From: Acidimicrobiia bacterium
GTDB taxonomy: Bacteria > Actinomycetota > Acidimicrobiia > IMCC26256 > JAOSJM01
Length of the DNA stretch: 64,000 nucleotides
Reading direction: 5' to 3'
Assembly: GCA_027494165.1 (NCBI GenBank)
Contig: JAOSJM010000001.1
Span: 1,310,001-1,374,000, forward strand
In this document: positions 50,127 to 58,361 of the stretch, one piece after another
Layout of the letters: every line of letters starts with the position of its first letter
How positions within the stretch are numbered: position 1 is the first letter of the stretch
Made by a program: the position numbers and the translations under genes
Notes under the pieces: model-generated
What the model was told of the DNA's origin: nothing
The model's input: the letters and a program-made list of their open reading frames with translations, nothing else
The model's database searches: none

Positions 50127-50563
50127 CGCCCGGACAGGCAGGCCGCCACCGCCTCGACCGCCAACCGGTACCCGTGCTCGCCGAACCCGGCCACGGTGCC
50201 GGTCACGACCGGGGCGACGACCGAGGTCCGGCGCCAGGACTCCCGCGCGGACGGGTTCGAGACGTGCAGCTCCACCTTCACGCCGTCGTAGGCGGCGAGG
50301 GCGTCGGCCAGGGCGAACGAGTAGTGGGTGAGGGCACCGGGGTTCACGACCACCGCGGCGCAGCGTCCTCGCGCCCCCTGCACCGCCTCCACCAGGTCGC
50401 CCTCGTGGTTCGACTGCACGTGCTCCAGGGTGTGGCCGTGGGCCTCGGCGACCTCACGGGCCGCGGCCACGAGGTCGTCGAGCGTGCGGGTCCCGTAGAC
50501 CTCCGGCTCACGCTCGCCGAGGAGGTTCAGGTTCGGTCCGGACAGGAACAGGATCGTGGCCAC
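50123..50563 (-). CDS. aroQ: 3-dehydroquinate dehydratase, type II
   Basis: Third shikimate step. 146 residues, dodecamer family. ILFLSGPNLNLLGEREPEVYGTRTLDDL (Tyr and Arg lid), VQSNHEGDLVEAVQGA, VVVNPGALTHYSFALADAL, VELHVSNPSARESWRRTSVVAPV (His and lid residues). GTG overlaps the end of neither gene; it lies four bases after the aroB stop. Confidence 0.96.
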   Translation of the reverse strand: MATILFLSGPNLNLLGEREPEVYGTRTLDDLVAAAREVAEAHGHTLEHVQSNHEGDLVEAVQGARGRCAAVVVNPGALTHYSFALADALAAYDGVKVELHVSNPSARESWRRTSVVAPVVTGTVAGFGEHGYRLAVEAVAACLSGR

Positions 50564-50567
50564 GACA

Positions 50568-51647
50568 TCAGCCTTCCACGCCCACGGCCCGGAGCGCGCG
50601 CTCCACCGCCCAGGACGGAGGGTCGTCGACCCGCTCGATCCCGCCGGACCCGGGGAGCACGAACGTGAGGCCACCGCGCGCCTTCTTGTCGCGAGCCATG
50701 ACGGCCAGGAGCTCCGCGGCGAGGGCCCCTCCGGGCACGACCACCGGTAGGCCGAGCCCGGTGAGGATCTCCCGGTGCCGGTCGGCCGTCGCCGGCTCGA
50801 CCCGCTCGAGGGCGCCGGCGAGCTCCGCCGCGAACACGAGCCCGACGGCGACGGCCTCGCCGTGGAAGAGGTCGTAGCCCCCCGCGGTCTCGAGGGCGTG
50901 GGCCAGCGTGTGACCGAGGTTGAGGACGGCCCGCCGGCCCGTGCGCTCGTCGGGGTCGGCCTCCACCACCGCGGCCTTGGTGGCCACGCACCGGGCCACC
51001 AGCTCGGCCAGGACCGCCGGGTCCCGGCCGAGCACGCGGGTCGTCTCCCGCTCGAGGATCTCGGCCGCCCCCGCGGCCGCCTCCTCGTCCATCAGGGCGT
51101 ACTTCGCGACCTCGCCGAGCCCCGAGCGGTACTCCCGCTCCGGGAGGGAGGCGAGGGTCTCGACGTCGGCCACGACGCCGAGGGGATGGTGGAAGGCCCC
51201 GACCAGGTTCTTGCCCTCGGGGAGGTTCACCCCGGTCTTGCCGCCGACCGCCGAGTCGACCTGGGCGAGGAGGGTGGTGGGCACCTGGACGACGTCGACC
51301 CCCCGGTAGTAGCAGGCGGCCGCGAAGCCGGCCGTGTCGCCGACGACGCCTCCCCCCAGGGCGACCACGGCGTCGTCCCGGAGGAGGCCCCAGGCGGCGA
51401 AGCCCCGGGCCAGGTCCTCGACGGTGGCGAGGACCTTCGCCTCCTCGCCTTCGCCCATCAGGAACAGCTCCGTCGCGGCGCCGGCTCCCTCGATCGCGTC
51501 CCGGACCGGTCCGGCGTGGTGGGCGGCGACCCCCGGCTGGCTCACGACGGCCGCCCGCCGCCGCCCGGCGAGGAGACCGCCGACCTCGGCGAGGACCCCC
51601 GCGCCGACGACCGCGTCGTAGCGGCGCGCCGGGACCGACACGGTCAC
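50568..51647 (-). CDS. aroB: 3-dehydroquinate synthase
   Basis: Second shikimate step, NAD- and zinc-dependent. 359 residues. VVALGGGVVGDTAGFAAACYYRGVDVVQVPTTLLAQVDSAVGGKTGVNLPEGKNLVGAFHHP is intact in one stretch, with zinc ligands in RSGLGEVAKYALM (Glu) and NLGHTLAHALE / YDLFHGEAVAVG (His). GTG overlaps the aroK stop (GTGA). Confidence 0.97.
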   Translation of the reverse strand: MTVSVPARRYDAVVGAGVLAEVGGLLAGRRRAAVVSQPGVAAHHAGPVRDAIEGAGAATELFLMGEGEEAKVLATVEDLARGFAAWGLLRDDAVVALGGGVVGDTAGFAAACYYRGVDVVQVPTTLLAQVDSAVGGKTGVNLPEGKNLVGAFHHPLGVVADVETLASLPEREYRSGLGEVAKYALMDEEAAAGAAEILERETTRVLGRDPAVLAELVARCVATKAAVVEADPDERTGRRAVLNLGHTLAHALETAGGYDLFHGEAVAVGLVFAAELAGALERVEPATADRHREILTGLGLPVVVPGGALAAELLAVMARDKKARGGLTFVLPGSGGIERVDDPPSWAVERALRAVGVEG

Positions 51648-52171
51648 CCGTCGCACGGCGGGAACACCTCCAGGACGGCGTCGGTGACCTCGTCGACGGT
51701 GCGGTCCGCGGTCTCCACCCGGGTGTGGGCGGTCGCGGCGTACGCGGCGGCCCGCAGCGCGGCGAGGCGCTCGAGGGTGGCGAGCGGCGGCTCGCCACCG
51801 GCGAGCAGCGGCCGGGCCGAGCCCCCGCCCACCCGACCGGCCAGGACCTCGGGCGGGGCGTGCAGCCACACGACGAAGCCGGCGTCGCGCAACCGCCGCC
51901 GGTTGACCGGGTCGAGCACCGCGCCCCCGCCGCAGGACACGACGAGCGGCTCCGGCGACCGGGCGACGTCGGCGACCGCGGCGCGCTCCAGGTCCCGGAA
52001 GCCCGCTTCTCCCACCGACCCGAAGAGCTCGGCCACGGTCGCACCGGCCGTGGCCTCGACGAGCTCGTCGGTGTCGACGAGGGGCCGACCCAGCCGCTCG
52101 GCGCAGCGCCGACCCACGCTGGACTTCCCGGAGCCCATCATCCCCACGAGCACCAGGTGCCGGCCACTCAC
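51644..52171 (-). CDS. aroK: Shikimate kinase
   Basis: 175 residues. P-loop [33 protein letters not shown] (shikimate Asp), [20 protein letters not shown] (GGG) and [16 protein letters not shown] lid. GTG overlaps the aroC stop (GTGA). Fifth enzyme of the shared aro operon. Confidence 0.96.
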   Translation of the reverse strand: MSGRHLVLVGMMGSGKSSVGRRCAERLGRPLVDTDELVEATAGATVAELFGSVGEAGFRDLERAAVADVARSPEPLVVSCGGGAVLDPVNRRRLRDAGFVVWLHAPPEVLAGRVGGGSARPLLAGGEPPLATLERLAALRAAAYAATAHTRVETADRTVDEVTDAVLEVFPPCDG

Positions 52172-53322
52172 GCGAGCGACGCGAGGAACGCACGATGGTT
52201 GCGCTCCAGCTCCTGGACCGAGTCGCCGCCGAACTTCCGCAGGGCCTCGGACGCCAGGACGAGGGCCACCATCGTCTCGGCCACGACGCCGGCCGCGGGG
52301 ACGGCGGTCACGTCGGTCCGCTCCTTGAACGAGACCGTCTCCTCCTTGGTCTCGACGTCGACGGTGCGCAGCACGGGCCGGTTCAGGGTCGCCAGGGGCT
52401 TCATGGCGACCCGGGCCACGAGGAGGTCGCCGGTGGTCATCCCGCCCTCGACCCCGCCCGCCCGGGTGGATCCCCGCCGGTAGGTGGAGGTCCCGGCATC
52501 CCAGAGGATCTCGTCGTGGGCCTCGCTCCCCCGCCGGCCGGCCACCTCGAACCCGTCGCCGATCTCCACGCCCTTCATCGCCTGGATCCCGAGGAGGGCC
52601 TGGGCCAGGAGCCCGTCGATCCGCCGGTCCCAGTGGACGTGGGAGCCGAGCCCGGGCGGGACCCCGTAGCCGAGCACCTCGACCACGCCGCCGAGCGAAT
52701 CGCCGTCTCGGGCGGCCGCCTCGACCTCGGCGACCATCGCCGCCTCGGCGTCGGGGTCGAAGCAGCGCACCGGCGAGGCGTCGACGGTCCCGAGGTCCTC
52801 GGGGCCCGGCCTCCGGGACCCGTCGGACCGTGCCGTCCCGAGCTGCACGACGTGGCTGACGACCCGGGCGCCCAGCCGGCCGAGCAGGGCCTTGGCCAGC
52901 GCCCCCGCCGCGACCCGAGCCGCGGTCTCCCGGGCGCTCGCCCGCTCGAGCACGTCACGGGCGTCGTCGAAGCCGTACTTCTGCATGCCGACCAGGTCGG
53001 CGTGGCCGGGACGGGGCTGGCGCAACGGCCGGCTCGTCGCGCCGGGGGCCGGCGACATCTCCTCCTGCCACCTCGGCCACTCGGTGTTGCGGATCACGAT
53101 CGACACCGGCGACCCGAGCGTCCGCCCGTGGCGGACCCCTCCGAGGATCTCGAGCTCGTCGCGCTCGAGGCGCATGCGCGGCCCGCGCCCGTAGCCGAGC
53201 CGGCGCCGGGCCAGCTCGGCCGCGATCTCGTCGATGGTGATGGGCAGGCCGGCCGGGAGCCCTTCGACGACGACCACGAGGGCCGGGCCGTGGGACTCGC
53301 CGGCGGTCAGGAAGCGCAGCAC
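52168..53322 (-). CDS. aroC: Chorismate synthase
   Basis: Last shikimate step, needs reduced FMN. 384 residues. [94 protein letters not shown] and [24 protein letters not shown] at 53322 is chosen over 53343 because GGAGGT lies six bases before it. First gene of aroC-aroK-aroB-aroQ. Confidence 0.97.
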   Translation of the reverse strand: MLRFLTAGESHGPALVVVVEGLPAGLPITIDEIAAELARRRLGYGRGPRMRLERDELEILGGVRHGRTLGSPVSIVIRNTEWPRWQEEMSPAPGATSRPLRQPRPGHADLVGMQKYGFDDARDVLERASARETAARVAAGALAKALLGRLGARVVSHVVQLGTARSDGSRRPGPEDLGTVDASPVRCFDPDAEAAMVAEVEAAARDGDSLGGVVEVLGYGVPPGLGSHVHWDRRIDGLLAQALLGIQAMKGVEIGDGFEVAGRRGSEAHDEILWDAGTSTYRRGSTRAGGVEGGMTTGDLLVARVAMKPLATLNRPVLRTVDVETKEETVSFKERTDVTAVPAAGVVAETMVALVLASEALRKFGGDSVQELERNHRAFLASLA

Positions 53323-53354
53323 GCGCCGACCTCCGCCGGGCACGGGGACACCTC

Positions 53355-53360
53355 AGGATA
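53355..53360 (-). promoter_or_regulatory. Candidate -10 for the aro operon
   Basis: Minus strand TATCCT, about 33 bases before the aroC GTG. The -35 is poor. Placed by position between the pilus-locus hairpin and aroC. Confidence 0.35.
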
Positions 53361-53374
53361 CCGGCCCGGTCACG

Positions 53375-53403
53375 CCGCCGAGTGACCCGGCGGGGCGCGC
53401 CCC
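53375..53403 (-). terminator. Hairpins after the PilP-like gene
   Basis: CCGCCG/CGGCGG stem with a seven-base loop (53375-53393) and an overlapping 12-base palindrome GGGGCGCGCCCC (53392-53403), seven bases after the stop at 53410. Likely end of the pilMNOP transcript. Confidence 0.5.
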
Positions 53404-53409
53404 CGTCGG

Positions 53410-54027
53410 CTACTTGATGACCTCCTCGCCCTCGCACAGCGAGAAGGGCGAGTCGCCGAAGAGGAACTGGCCGCACCGGTCCGTGAGGCTCACGAGCTGG
53501 TAGCTCGTCGCGAAGGTCTGTCCGGGGACCACGGTGTAGACGGTGGAGCCCACCCGGACCCGCGCCGTCGCCGTGCCGTCCTGGTCGAACACGTCGAGGA
53601 GCGCGACGGCCTGCGCGGCGACCGGCTCCTGGCTCGGGACGACCGTGGTGGGGGTCGTCGGCGTGACCGTCACGGTGGGCGCCCCGGTCGTCGGTGTCAC
53701 CGTCCCGCCGGGGAACGTGGGCGTCGTCGTGAACCCGGGAGTCGTCGTCGGCGTGAAGGTGGGGACCGTGACCGGGGTGATCTGGACCACGGGCGCGAAC
53801 GGGTTGCGGGTGGCGAACACCTCGAACGTCTCGGGCGGGAGCTCGCCGGGGGCGGTGGTCGCGGTCTCGGCCGGGGCGGTGGTGACGAGCGTGGCCTCCG
53901 TCGTGGGTGTCGTCGTGTGCTCGTCGTCCCCGCCGTCGCTGAGGACGACGAAGCGGAGCACGAGGAGGAGCGCCAGCGCGGCCGCGCCGACGCCGAGGAC
54001 GACCGGGAGGCGGCGGTTCTGCTCCAC
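53410..54027 (-). CDS. Type IV pilus PilP-like/secretin-interacting-type protein, Thr-rich
   Basis: 205 residues. N-terminal membrane helix (VVLGVGAAALALLLVLRFVVL), a Thr/Pro-rich outside linker (about residues 35-135), then a small beta domain (ALLDVFDQDGTATARVRVGSTVYTVVPGQTFATSYQLVSLTDRCGQFLFGDSPFSLCEGEEV) with two Cys. It takes the place of PilP after pilO. There is no outer membrane in most actinobacteria, so its partner is unclear. GTG three bases before the pilO stop end. Confidence 0.7.
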   Translation of the reverse strand: MEQNRRLPVVLGVGAAALALLLVLRFVVLSDGGDDEHTTTPTTEATLVTTAPAETATTAPGELPPETFEVFATRNPFAPVVQITPVTVPTFTPTTTPGFTTTPTFPGGTVTPTTGAPTVTVTPTTPTTVVPSQEPVAAQAVALLDVFDQDGTATARVRVGSTVYTVVPGQTFATSYQLVSLTDRCGQFLFGDSPFSLCEGEEVIK

Positions 54028-54029
54028 GG

Positions 54030-54667
54030 CTAGCTGCCCTCCCCGATCGGCTCGACGGTGCTGGTGGGAGCGGTGGCCGGGGTGCCGGGCGCCGTCGTGG
54101 TGGTCGTCGTGACCCCGCCGGCCGGGGTCACGGTGGCCCGGGTGAACATCCGGCCGCTGAGGGTCACCGACAGGGTGGGGCTGGGCGAGCTGGTCTGCTC
54201 CTGCGCGTTGATGGCGAGGCTGTCGACCACGACGAGCCGATCGAGGTCCTCGAGTCGGTTGAGGTAGTCGAGGAGCTGGAAGAAGCCGCCCTCGATCTGC
54301 ATCGAGAGGTTGATGACGCTCGGGGCCCCCGGAGACGGCGACGGGGGTGCCGGGTTCACCGACAGCCAGTCGACCCCCGCCTCCGCCGCGATCTGGTTGG
54401 CCGACAGGATGAAGCTGGCGAGGTCGGGGGCGGGGGGACCAGGGCGGCGAACTGCGCGAGCTTCGCCTCCTGGGCCGGCCGCTCCGCGTCGAGCTCCTGC
54501 AGGCGGGCGAGGTCGGCCCGGAGCTGCTGCTCGGTGCGCTCGGCCGTGGCGACCTCGTCCTTCGTGTCGTTCAGCTCGTCGCCCTTCGGCGAGAAGAACA
54601 GCAGCCACCAGGCGACGACCACGGCGACCAGCCCGAGCGCGACCCCGACGACGACCGGCCGCCTCAT
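54030..54667 (-). CDS. pilO: Type IV pilus inner-membrane protein PilO (frameshifted)
   Basis: Partner of PilN in the alignment subcomplex. N-terminal helix (VVVGVALGLVAVVVAWWLLFFSP), coiled-coil (DELNDTKDEVATAERTEQQLRADLARLQELDAE), then LASFILSANQIAAEAGVDWLSVNP and the ferredoxin-like IEGGFFQLLDYLNRLEDLDRLVVVDSL. One missing base in the G6 run at 54432-54437; about 212 residues. ATG overlaps the pilN stop (ATGA). Confidence 0.85.
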
Positions 54668-55311
54668 GGCTGCTGCTCCTGCAGTCGCTCGGCCCGGTTG
54701 CTGCGGGCCGTGGGCGTGATGGTCGCCGTCGAGGTGAAGTCGACGATCTCCCGCGAGCCGAGCTCGGCCTTCGTGGAGCTCGGCACCCAGAGGTCCGCCA
54801 GCGAGGGGATCTCGCTGATGCGGGTGATCCACGCCGCGATCGACGGGAAGTCGAGGCCCTTGGCGGTGAACGACAGCGTCCCGGTCGGGCCGGCGATCGT
54901 CGCCGGGGCGGTGGGGGCACCGGCCGCCGAGCTCGTGGTGACCGCGGGCCGTCCCTCGGGCCCGGGCGTGGGCTGCGGTGCGGGCGTGCCCGGGACCGCG
55001 GCCTGGGTCACGCTGCCCTGGAACGCCGTCAGCCAGGTGTCGTTGGGGATCGTCCTCGCGATCTCGTTGAGCATCCGGCTCCACGAGACGTCGGTCGCGA
55101 GCGCGGCCTCGACCTGGCGCTGGGTCGCCTCGAGCTCCTCCTGGGCCCGCCGAGCGTCGGCGAGCTGGTCGATCTGGACCTGGAGGTCGGCGTTCACGCG
55201 CGTCTGGGCCTCGAGGCGGTCCTCCTCGTCGGAGATCGACTGGAGCCGCGCCACGCTCAGCCAGCCCAGCAGGGCGACGAGGGCGGCCACGGCGACGGCG
55301 GCGGCGAGCAC
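54664..55311 (-). CDS. pilN: Type IV pilus protein PilN (probably fused to PilM)
   Basis: Membrane helix LAAAVAVAALVALLGWLSVARLQ at the very start, coiled-coil (SISDEEDRLEAQTRVNADLQVQIDQLADARRAQEELEATQRQVEAAL), then SWSRMLNEIARTIPNDTWLTAFQGSV and a C-terminal domain. The usual PilN N-terminus with INLLP is missing here; RRINLLGAAARRRADRR is instead encoded at the end of pilM in the other frame. Correcting C5 at 55311-55315 by one base joins PilM and PilN without a stop. Confidence 0.82.
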   Translation of the reverse strand: MLAAAVAVAALVALLGWLSVARLQSISDEEDRLEAQTRVNADLQVQIDQLADARRAQEELEATQRQVEAALATDVSWSRMLNEIARTIPNDTWLTAFQGSVTQAAVPGTPAPQPTPGPEGRPAVTTSSAAGAPTAPATIAGPTGTLSFTAKGLDFPSIAAWITRISEIPSLADLWVPSSTKAELGSREIVDFTSTATITPTARSNRAERLQEQQP

Positions 55312-56411
55312 CCCCGCCGGTCGGCCCGCCGGCGGGCCGCGGCGCCGAGGAGGTTGATCCGTCGCCCCGCGGCGAGGCCGCCCAGCGCGAGGCCCACGGC
55401 GACCGGGAGGAAGGGGTCGAGCTGCTCGAACTCGTCGCCGGTGAAGCCGATGTCGCCGATCACGAGGGTCGAGCGCGGGTCGGCCTGCTCGACCGGGACG
55501 TCGACGAGACGGCGGAGGCGCTCCTCGAGGCCGGGGAGGCGGGCCGTCCCTCCGGTCAGCAGGACCCGCAACAGGGGCAGGCTGTCGGCCTGGGACCGGT
55601 AGAAGTCCAGCGACCCCCGGACCTCCTCCAGGAGGACCGACAGCGGACGCTCCATGGCCAGCCGGGCCTGCTCCGCCAGGCCGTCACCGGCCGTCTGGCG
55701 CTTCAGGGCCTCGGCGGTGTCGAAGGCGACGTCGAGGTCGCGGGCGACGGCTTCGGTGAGGGAGCGCCCGCCGACCCCGAGGATCCGGACGAAGCGGGGA
55801 AGGCCGGCCTCGTGCACCACGACGACGGTCACGCCCGCCCCGATGCTCACGAACGCCTCCGCGCCCTCGCCGTCGCCGGTGACGCGCCGCCCGAGGCTGC
55901 GCACCAGGGCCAGCGGTACGAGGTCCACGGCGTCGACGTCGAGGCCCGCCCCGCGGACGGCGCGCACGAGGCGGTCCACGGTCTCCCGGTGCGCGGCGGC
56001 CAGCAGCACCCGGCTGGTCGAGGCCCCCGGTTCCTGGCCCGGCACGGTCTCGAGCACCTGGAAGTCGAGGACCGCCTCGTCGACCGGGATCGGGATGAGC
56101 TCCTGGGCCTGGAACCGGAGGGCCCCGGCGAGATCGTCCTCGGACATCGTCGGCAGTTCGACCGGGCGGACGATGACCCGCGGGCTCGCCAGCCCCACCC
56201 GCACCGCGCCCTTCCGCAGCCCGACCTCGCGCCAGAGACGCTGGATCGCCTCGGTGACGGCGGCCTCGTCGACCACCTCCCCCTCGCGCATCGCGTCGGG
56301 GGGCAGGGCGACCTGCCCGAAGGCCCGCAGCGTCGGGACGTCACCGGCCTCGATCTCGGCGACCGTGACGGCGTTGGTGCCGATGTCGAGCCCGATCAGG
56401 CGGCGAGCCAT
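55257..56411 (-). CDS. pilM: Type IV pilus assembly ATPase-like PilM
   Basis: Actin-like cytoplasmic protein that anchors PilN. LIGLDIGTNAVTVAEIEAGD (phosphate 1), LRFQAQELIPIPVDEAVLDFQVL, DLVPLALVRSLG, FVSIGAGVTVVVVHEAGLPRFVRIL and VLLTGGTARLPGLEERL (adenosine motif). The frame ends at 55257, but the last about 20 residues are out-of-frame text. True C-terminus is at DPFLPVAVGLALGGLAAGRRINLL, where PilN begins. ATG at 56411. Confidence 0.88.
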   Translation of the reverse strand: MARRLIGLDIGTNAVTVAEIEAGDVPTLRAFGQVALPPDAMREGEVVDEAAVTEAIQRLWREVGLRKGAVRVGLASPRVIVRPVELPTMSEDDLAGALRFQAQELIPIPVDEAVLDFQVLETVPGQEPGASTSRVLLAAAHRETVDRLVRAVRGAGLDVDAVDLVPLALVRSLGRRVTGDGEGAEAFVSIGAGVTVVVVHEAGLPRFVRILGVGGRSLTEAVARDLDVAFDTAEALKRQTAGDGLAEQARLAMERPLSVLLEEVRGSLDFYRSQADSLPLLRVLLTGGTARLPGLEERLRRLVDVPVEQADPRSTLVIGDIGFTGDEFEQLDPFLPVAVGLALGGLAAGRRINLLGAAARRRADRRGCSPPPSPWPPSSPCWAG

Positions 56412-56708
56412 GTCGCCCTCCCGACCCACGGACCCTCGTGCCGTCGTGACGACCGGAGGGAGCACGGGTGCCACGAATGCATCAGAGATTGACTCCGGCA
56501 ACGGCAACCACGAGAGTGAACTCCTGCCACGGTATCCACGCAGTCATTGGATCGTCAACGGCGTCGGAATTCTTGAACGTGTCGGCCACGGAACGCAGGA
56601 ATCCGGTGCGCAAGTCGCACGAAGAGTGGTCGACACGGATGGAATCACCCCCCTGGCATCCGGGCACGGTAGCCGCGTCGTGACCCGCGCTGTCGGATGC
56701 TGCGACCC
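56412..56708. other. Non-coding gap upstream of pilM with lower GC
   Basis: About 297 bases between pilM and pilD, visibly less GC-rich than anything around it. It contains TTGACG on the minus strand near 56553-56558 with GATACC about 16 bases on, a weak promoter candidate. Short reading frames here show no family motif or codon pattern. No GEMM-type c-di-GMP aptamer pattern found. Confidence 0.5.
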
Positions 56709-57482
56709 TCAGCGGTCGAGGTACCAGGTGAGGATGGGCTCCCCCCACAGCACGGCCGTGACCGCCCCCGCGGCGAGGAAGGGTCCGAAGGGGACGGGCT
56801 CCTTGCGGGTCCGCAGGCGCAGGGCGATCAGCGCCACGCCGACGAGGGCGCCGTAGAAGAAGCCGAGCAGGAGCCCCAGCACGAGCTCGCGCCAGCCCAG
56901 CCAGGCCAGCGCGACGCCGAGGACGAACGAGAGCTTCACGTCACCGAGCCCCATCCCCCGCGGGGACACGAGGTGGATCGCGAGGAACGCCACGAAGGCG
57001 ACCGCACCGCCGAGGAGGGCCCGCAGCAGCGCCCCACCGTCGCCCTCGGCCACGGCGGCCCCCGCGAGCAGCACGGGCACCGCGAGCGAGAGGGGGTAGA
57101 CGATCCGGTTCGGCAGGAGGTAGTGCTCGAGGTCGATCACCGAGAGGGCCAGGAGCGCCGCGGCGAGCACGAGATAGGCGGGGAGGGCCCAGGAGTCCCA
57201 GAAGCGGGCCGCCAGGGCCCCGAAGAGCACGGCGCAGCCGACCTCGACCAGCGGGTAGCGGACCGGGATCCGGGCGCCGCAGGTCCGGCACCTCCCCCGG
57301 AGCAGCACCCACGAGACGACCGGGACGTTGTCGGCCGGCCGGATCGGCTCCTCGCACTCGGGGCAGCGTGAGCGGGGGCGAACCACCGACTCCTTGCGGG
57401 GCACCCGCCAGACGACCACGTTGAGGAACGAGCCGACGGCGAGGCCGAGGATCGTGCAGACCGTGATCACGAGCCCGGGCAC
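56709..57482 (-). CDS. pilD: Prepilin peptidase / N-methyltransferase
   Basis: Cleaves and methylates prepilins. 257 residues, about eight membrane segments. SRCPECEEPIRPADNVPVVSWVLLRGRCRTCGARI (two CxxC pairs), catalytic Asp in VIDLEHYLLPNRIVYP and in GMGLGDVKLSFVLG (GxGD protease). GTG start. Processes PilA encoded just upstream. Confidence 0.95.
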   Translation of the reverse strand: MPGLVITVCTILGLAVGSFLNVVVWRVPRKESVVRPRSRCPECEEPIRPADNVPVVSWVLLRGRCRTCGARIPVRYPLVEVGCAVLFGALAARFWDSWALPAYLVLAAALLALSVIDLEHYLLPNRIVYPLSLAVPVLLAGAAVAEGDGGALLRALLGGAVAFVAFLAIHLVSPRGMGLGDVKLSFVLGVALAWLGWRELVLGLLLGFFYGALVGVALIALRLRTRKEPVPFGPFLAAGAVTAVLWGEPILTWYLDR

Positions 57483-57495
57483 GGCCGGAGGGTAG

Positions 57496-57578
57496 CCGGG
57501 GTTCCGGAAGCTTCCACGGAACCCGGGGCCTCAACGACGACGACGGGGGTGGACCGGGATCGCTCCCGGCCCACCCCC
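57496..57578 (-). terminator. Strong hairpin terminators after pilA
   Basis: 57545-57578: GGGGGTGG-A-CCGGGA-TCGC-TCCCGG-C-CCACCCCC, a 15-bp stem with one G-U on RNA and a tetraloop. 57496-57528: CCGGGGTTCC.../GGAACCCGG with a central GGAAGCTTCC palindrome. They follow pilA by 23 bases and would limit readthrough to pilD, helping pilin excess. Confidence 0.8.
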
Positions 57579-57600
57579 GCTCGAGACGAGGGTCGTCGGC

Positions 57601-58113
57601 CTACCAGCCGTCGGGGTCGGCCGCGGCGACCGCCGCCGTCCCGTTGCAGGCGGCACCGGTCCCGTAGTACGTCCCGGCGTTGGCGCCGGTGGCCGTGTCC
57701 ATGATCCAGAAGCATGTCCCGGACCGGGACTCGACCGCCGCCGACCAGACCTGGGCGTCGCCCGACCCGGCCACGACGTCCGACACCGCGACGCTCACGT
57801 CCTTCGGTCCCGTCGAAGCGACCCCGGCCGCCGAGTAGCTCAGCGACGGCTCGATCGCCGGCAGGTCCGCGTCGGTGGACGCCGAGTAGTTGTCCTCGTC
57901 CGTGAAGGCCGTCTTCGCCGCCGTCAACGCGTTGCGGAGGCTCGACTGCGCCGCACGGTCCTGGGCCCGGCGACGGGCACCGAGGAAGGTCGGGATGGCG
58001 ATGGCGATGAGGATGGCAATGATCAGCACCACGACCATGAGCTCGATGAGCGTGAATCCCGCTTCCCGGTCACCCTCACGCTTGGCCCGGATGGAATCCA
58101 GGGTCTTCAGCAC
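57601..58113 (-). CDS. pilA: Type IV pilin (major pilin candidate)
   Basis: Class III signal: 19-residue leader ending EREAG then FTLIELMVVVLIIAILIAIAIPTFLGARRRAQDRAAQSSLRNALTAAKTAF, with Glu at +5 of the mature protein. About 151 mature residues with a Cys pair (GTCFWIMD, GAACNGT). GTG at 58113 follows AAGGGGG by nine bases; an ATG at 58137 lacks a ribosome site. Isolated between two terminators, as expected for an abundant subunit. Confidence 0.92.
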   Translation of the reverse strand: MLKTLDSIRAKREGDREAGFTLIELMVVVLIIAILIAIAIPTFLGARRRAQDRAAQSSLRNALTAAKTAFTDEDNYSASTDADLPAIEPSLSYSAAGVASTGPKDVSVAVSDVVAGSGDAQVWSAAVESRSGTCFWIMDTATGANAGTYYGTGAACNGTAAVAAADPDGW

Positions 58114-58202
58114 TCGCGTGTACCCCCTTGTCGGCATGGGTGTCGGCGAGCGAGCGACCGTCTCCCGGGGGTTCCCGAGCTCCGGCGAGCTCGCTCACCG
58201 TT

Positions 58203-58231
58203 CTATCGACCGCGAGGGGTGGCCGCCTTGA
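58203..58231 (-). promoter_or_regulatory. Candidate pilA promoter, CCGATA-like
   Basis: Minus strand TCAA, 17 bases, GTCGATAG. This resembles flagellar-type (sigma-28/WhiG) promoters (TAAA-N15-GCCGATAA), with a longer spacer. An A8 tract lies immediately upstream (58235-58242). Leader of about 80 bases to the GTG includes GAGCGAGC/GCTCGCTC pairing. Confidence 0.35.
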
Positions 58232-58308
58232 CGGTTTTTTTTCGCCCGTACGTGGACAGATTCCCGGAGGATTGCGCGCGCAAAGCGCGACACGTGATGG
58301 ACGGGGAC

Positions 58309-58344
58309 GCGGACGGCGGACCACCTCGGTGGCCCGCCGTCCGC
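58309..58344 (-). terminator. Strong hairpin terminator after pilC
   Basis: GCGGACGGCGG-A-CCACC-TC-GGTGG-C-CCGCCGTCCGC: 17-bp stem with one G-U on RNA and a two-base apex. Eighteen bases past the pilC stop. It isolates pilA from the pilBTC transcript. Confidence 0.85.
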
Positions 58345-58361
58345 ACGTCGAACCGGATCGC

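Noticed and set aside
56412..56708. c-di-GMP riboswitch before pilM
   Set aside because: Expected GEMM blocks (GCAAAGCC-like loop and tetraloop-receptor pair) were not found on either strand.
56468..56748. Short frames in the pilM-pilD gap on both strands
   Set aside because: No ribosome site, no conserved motif and weak codon bias; treated as non-coding.
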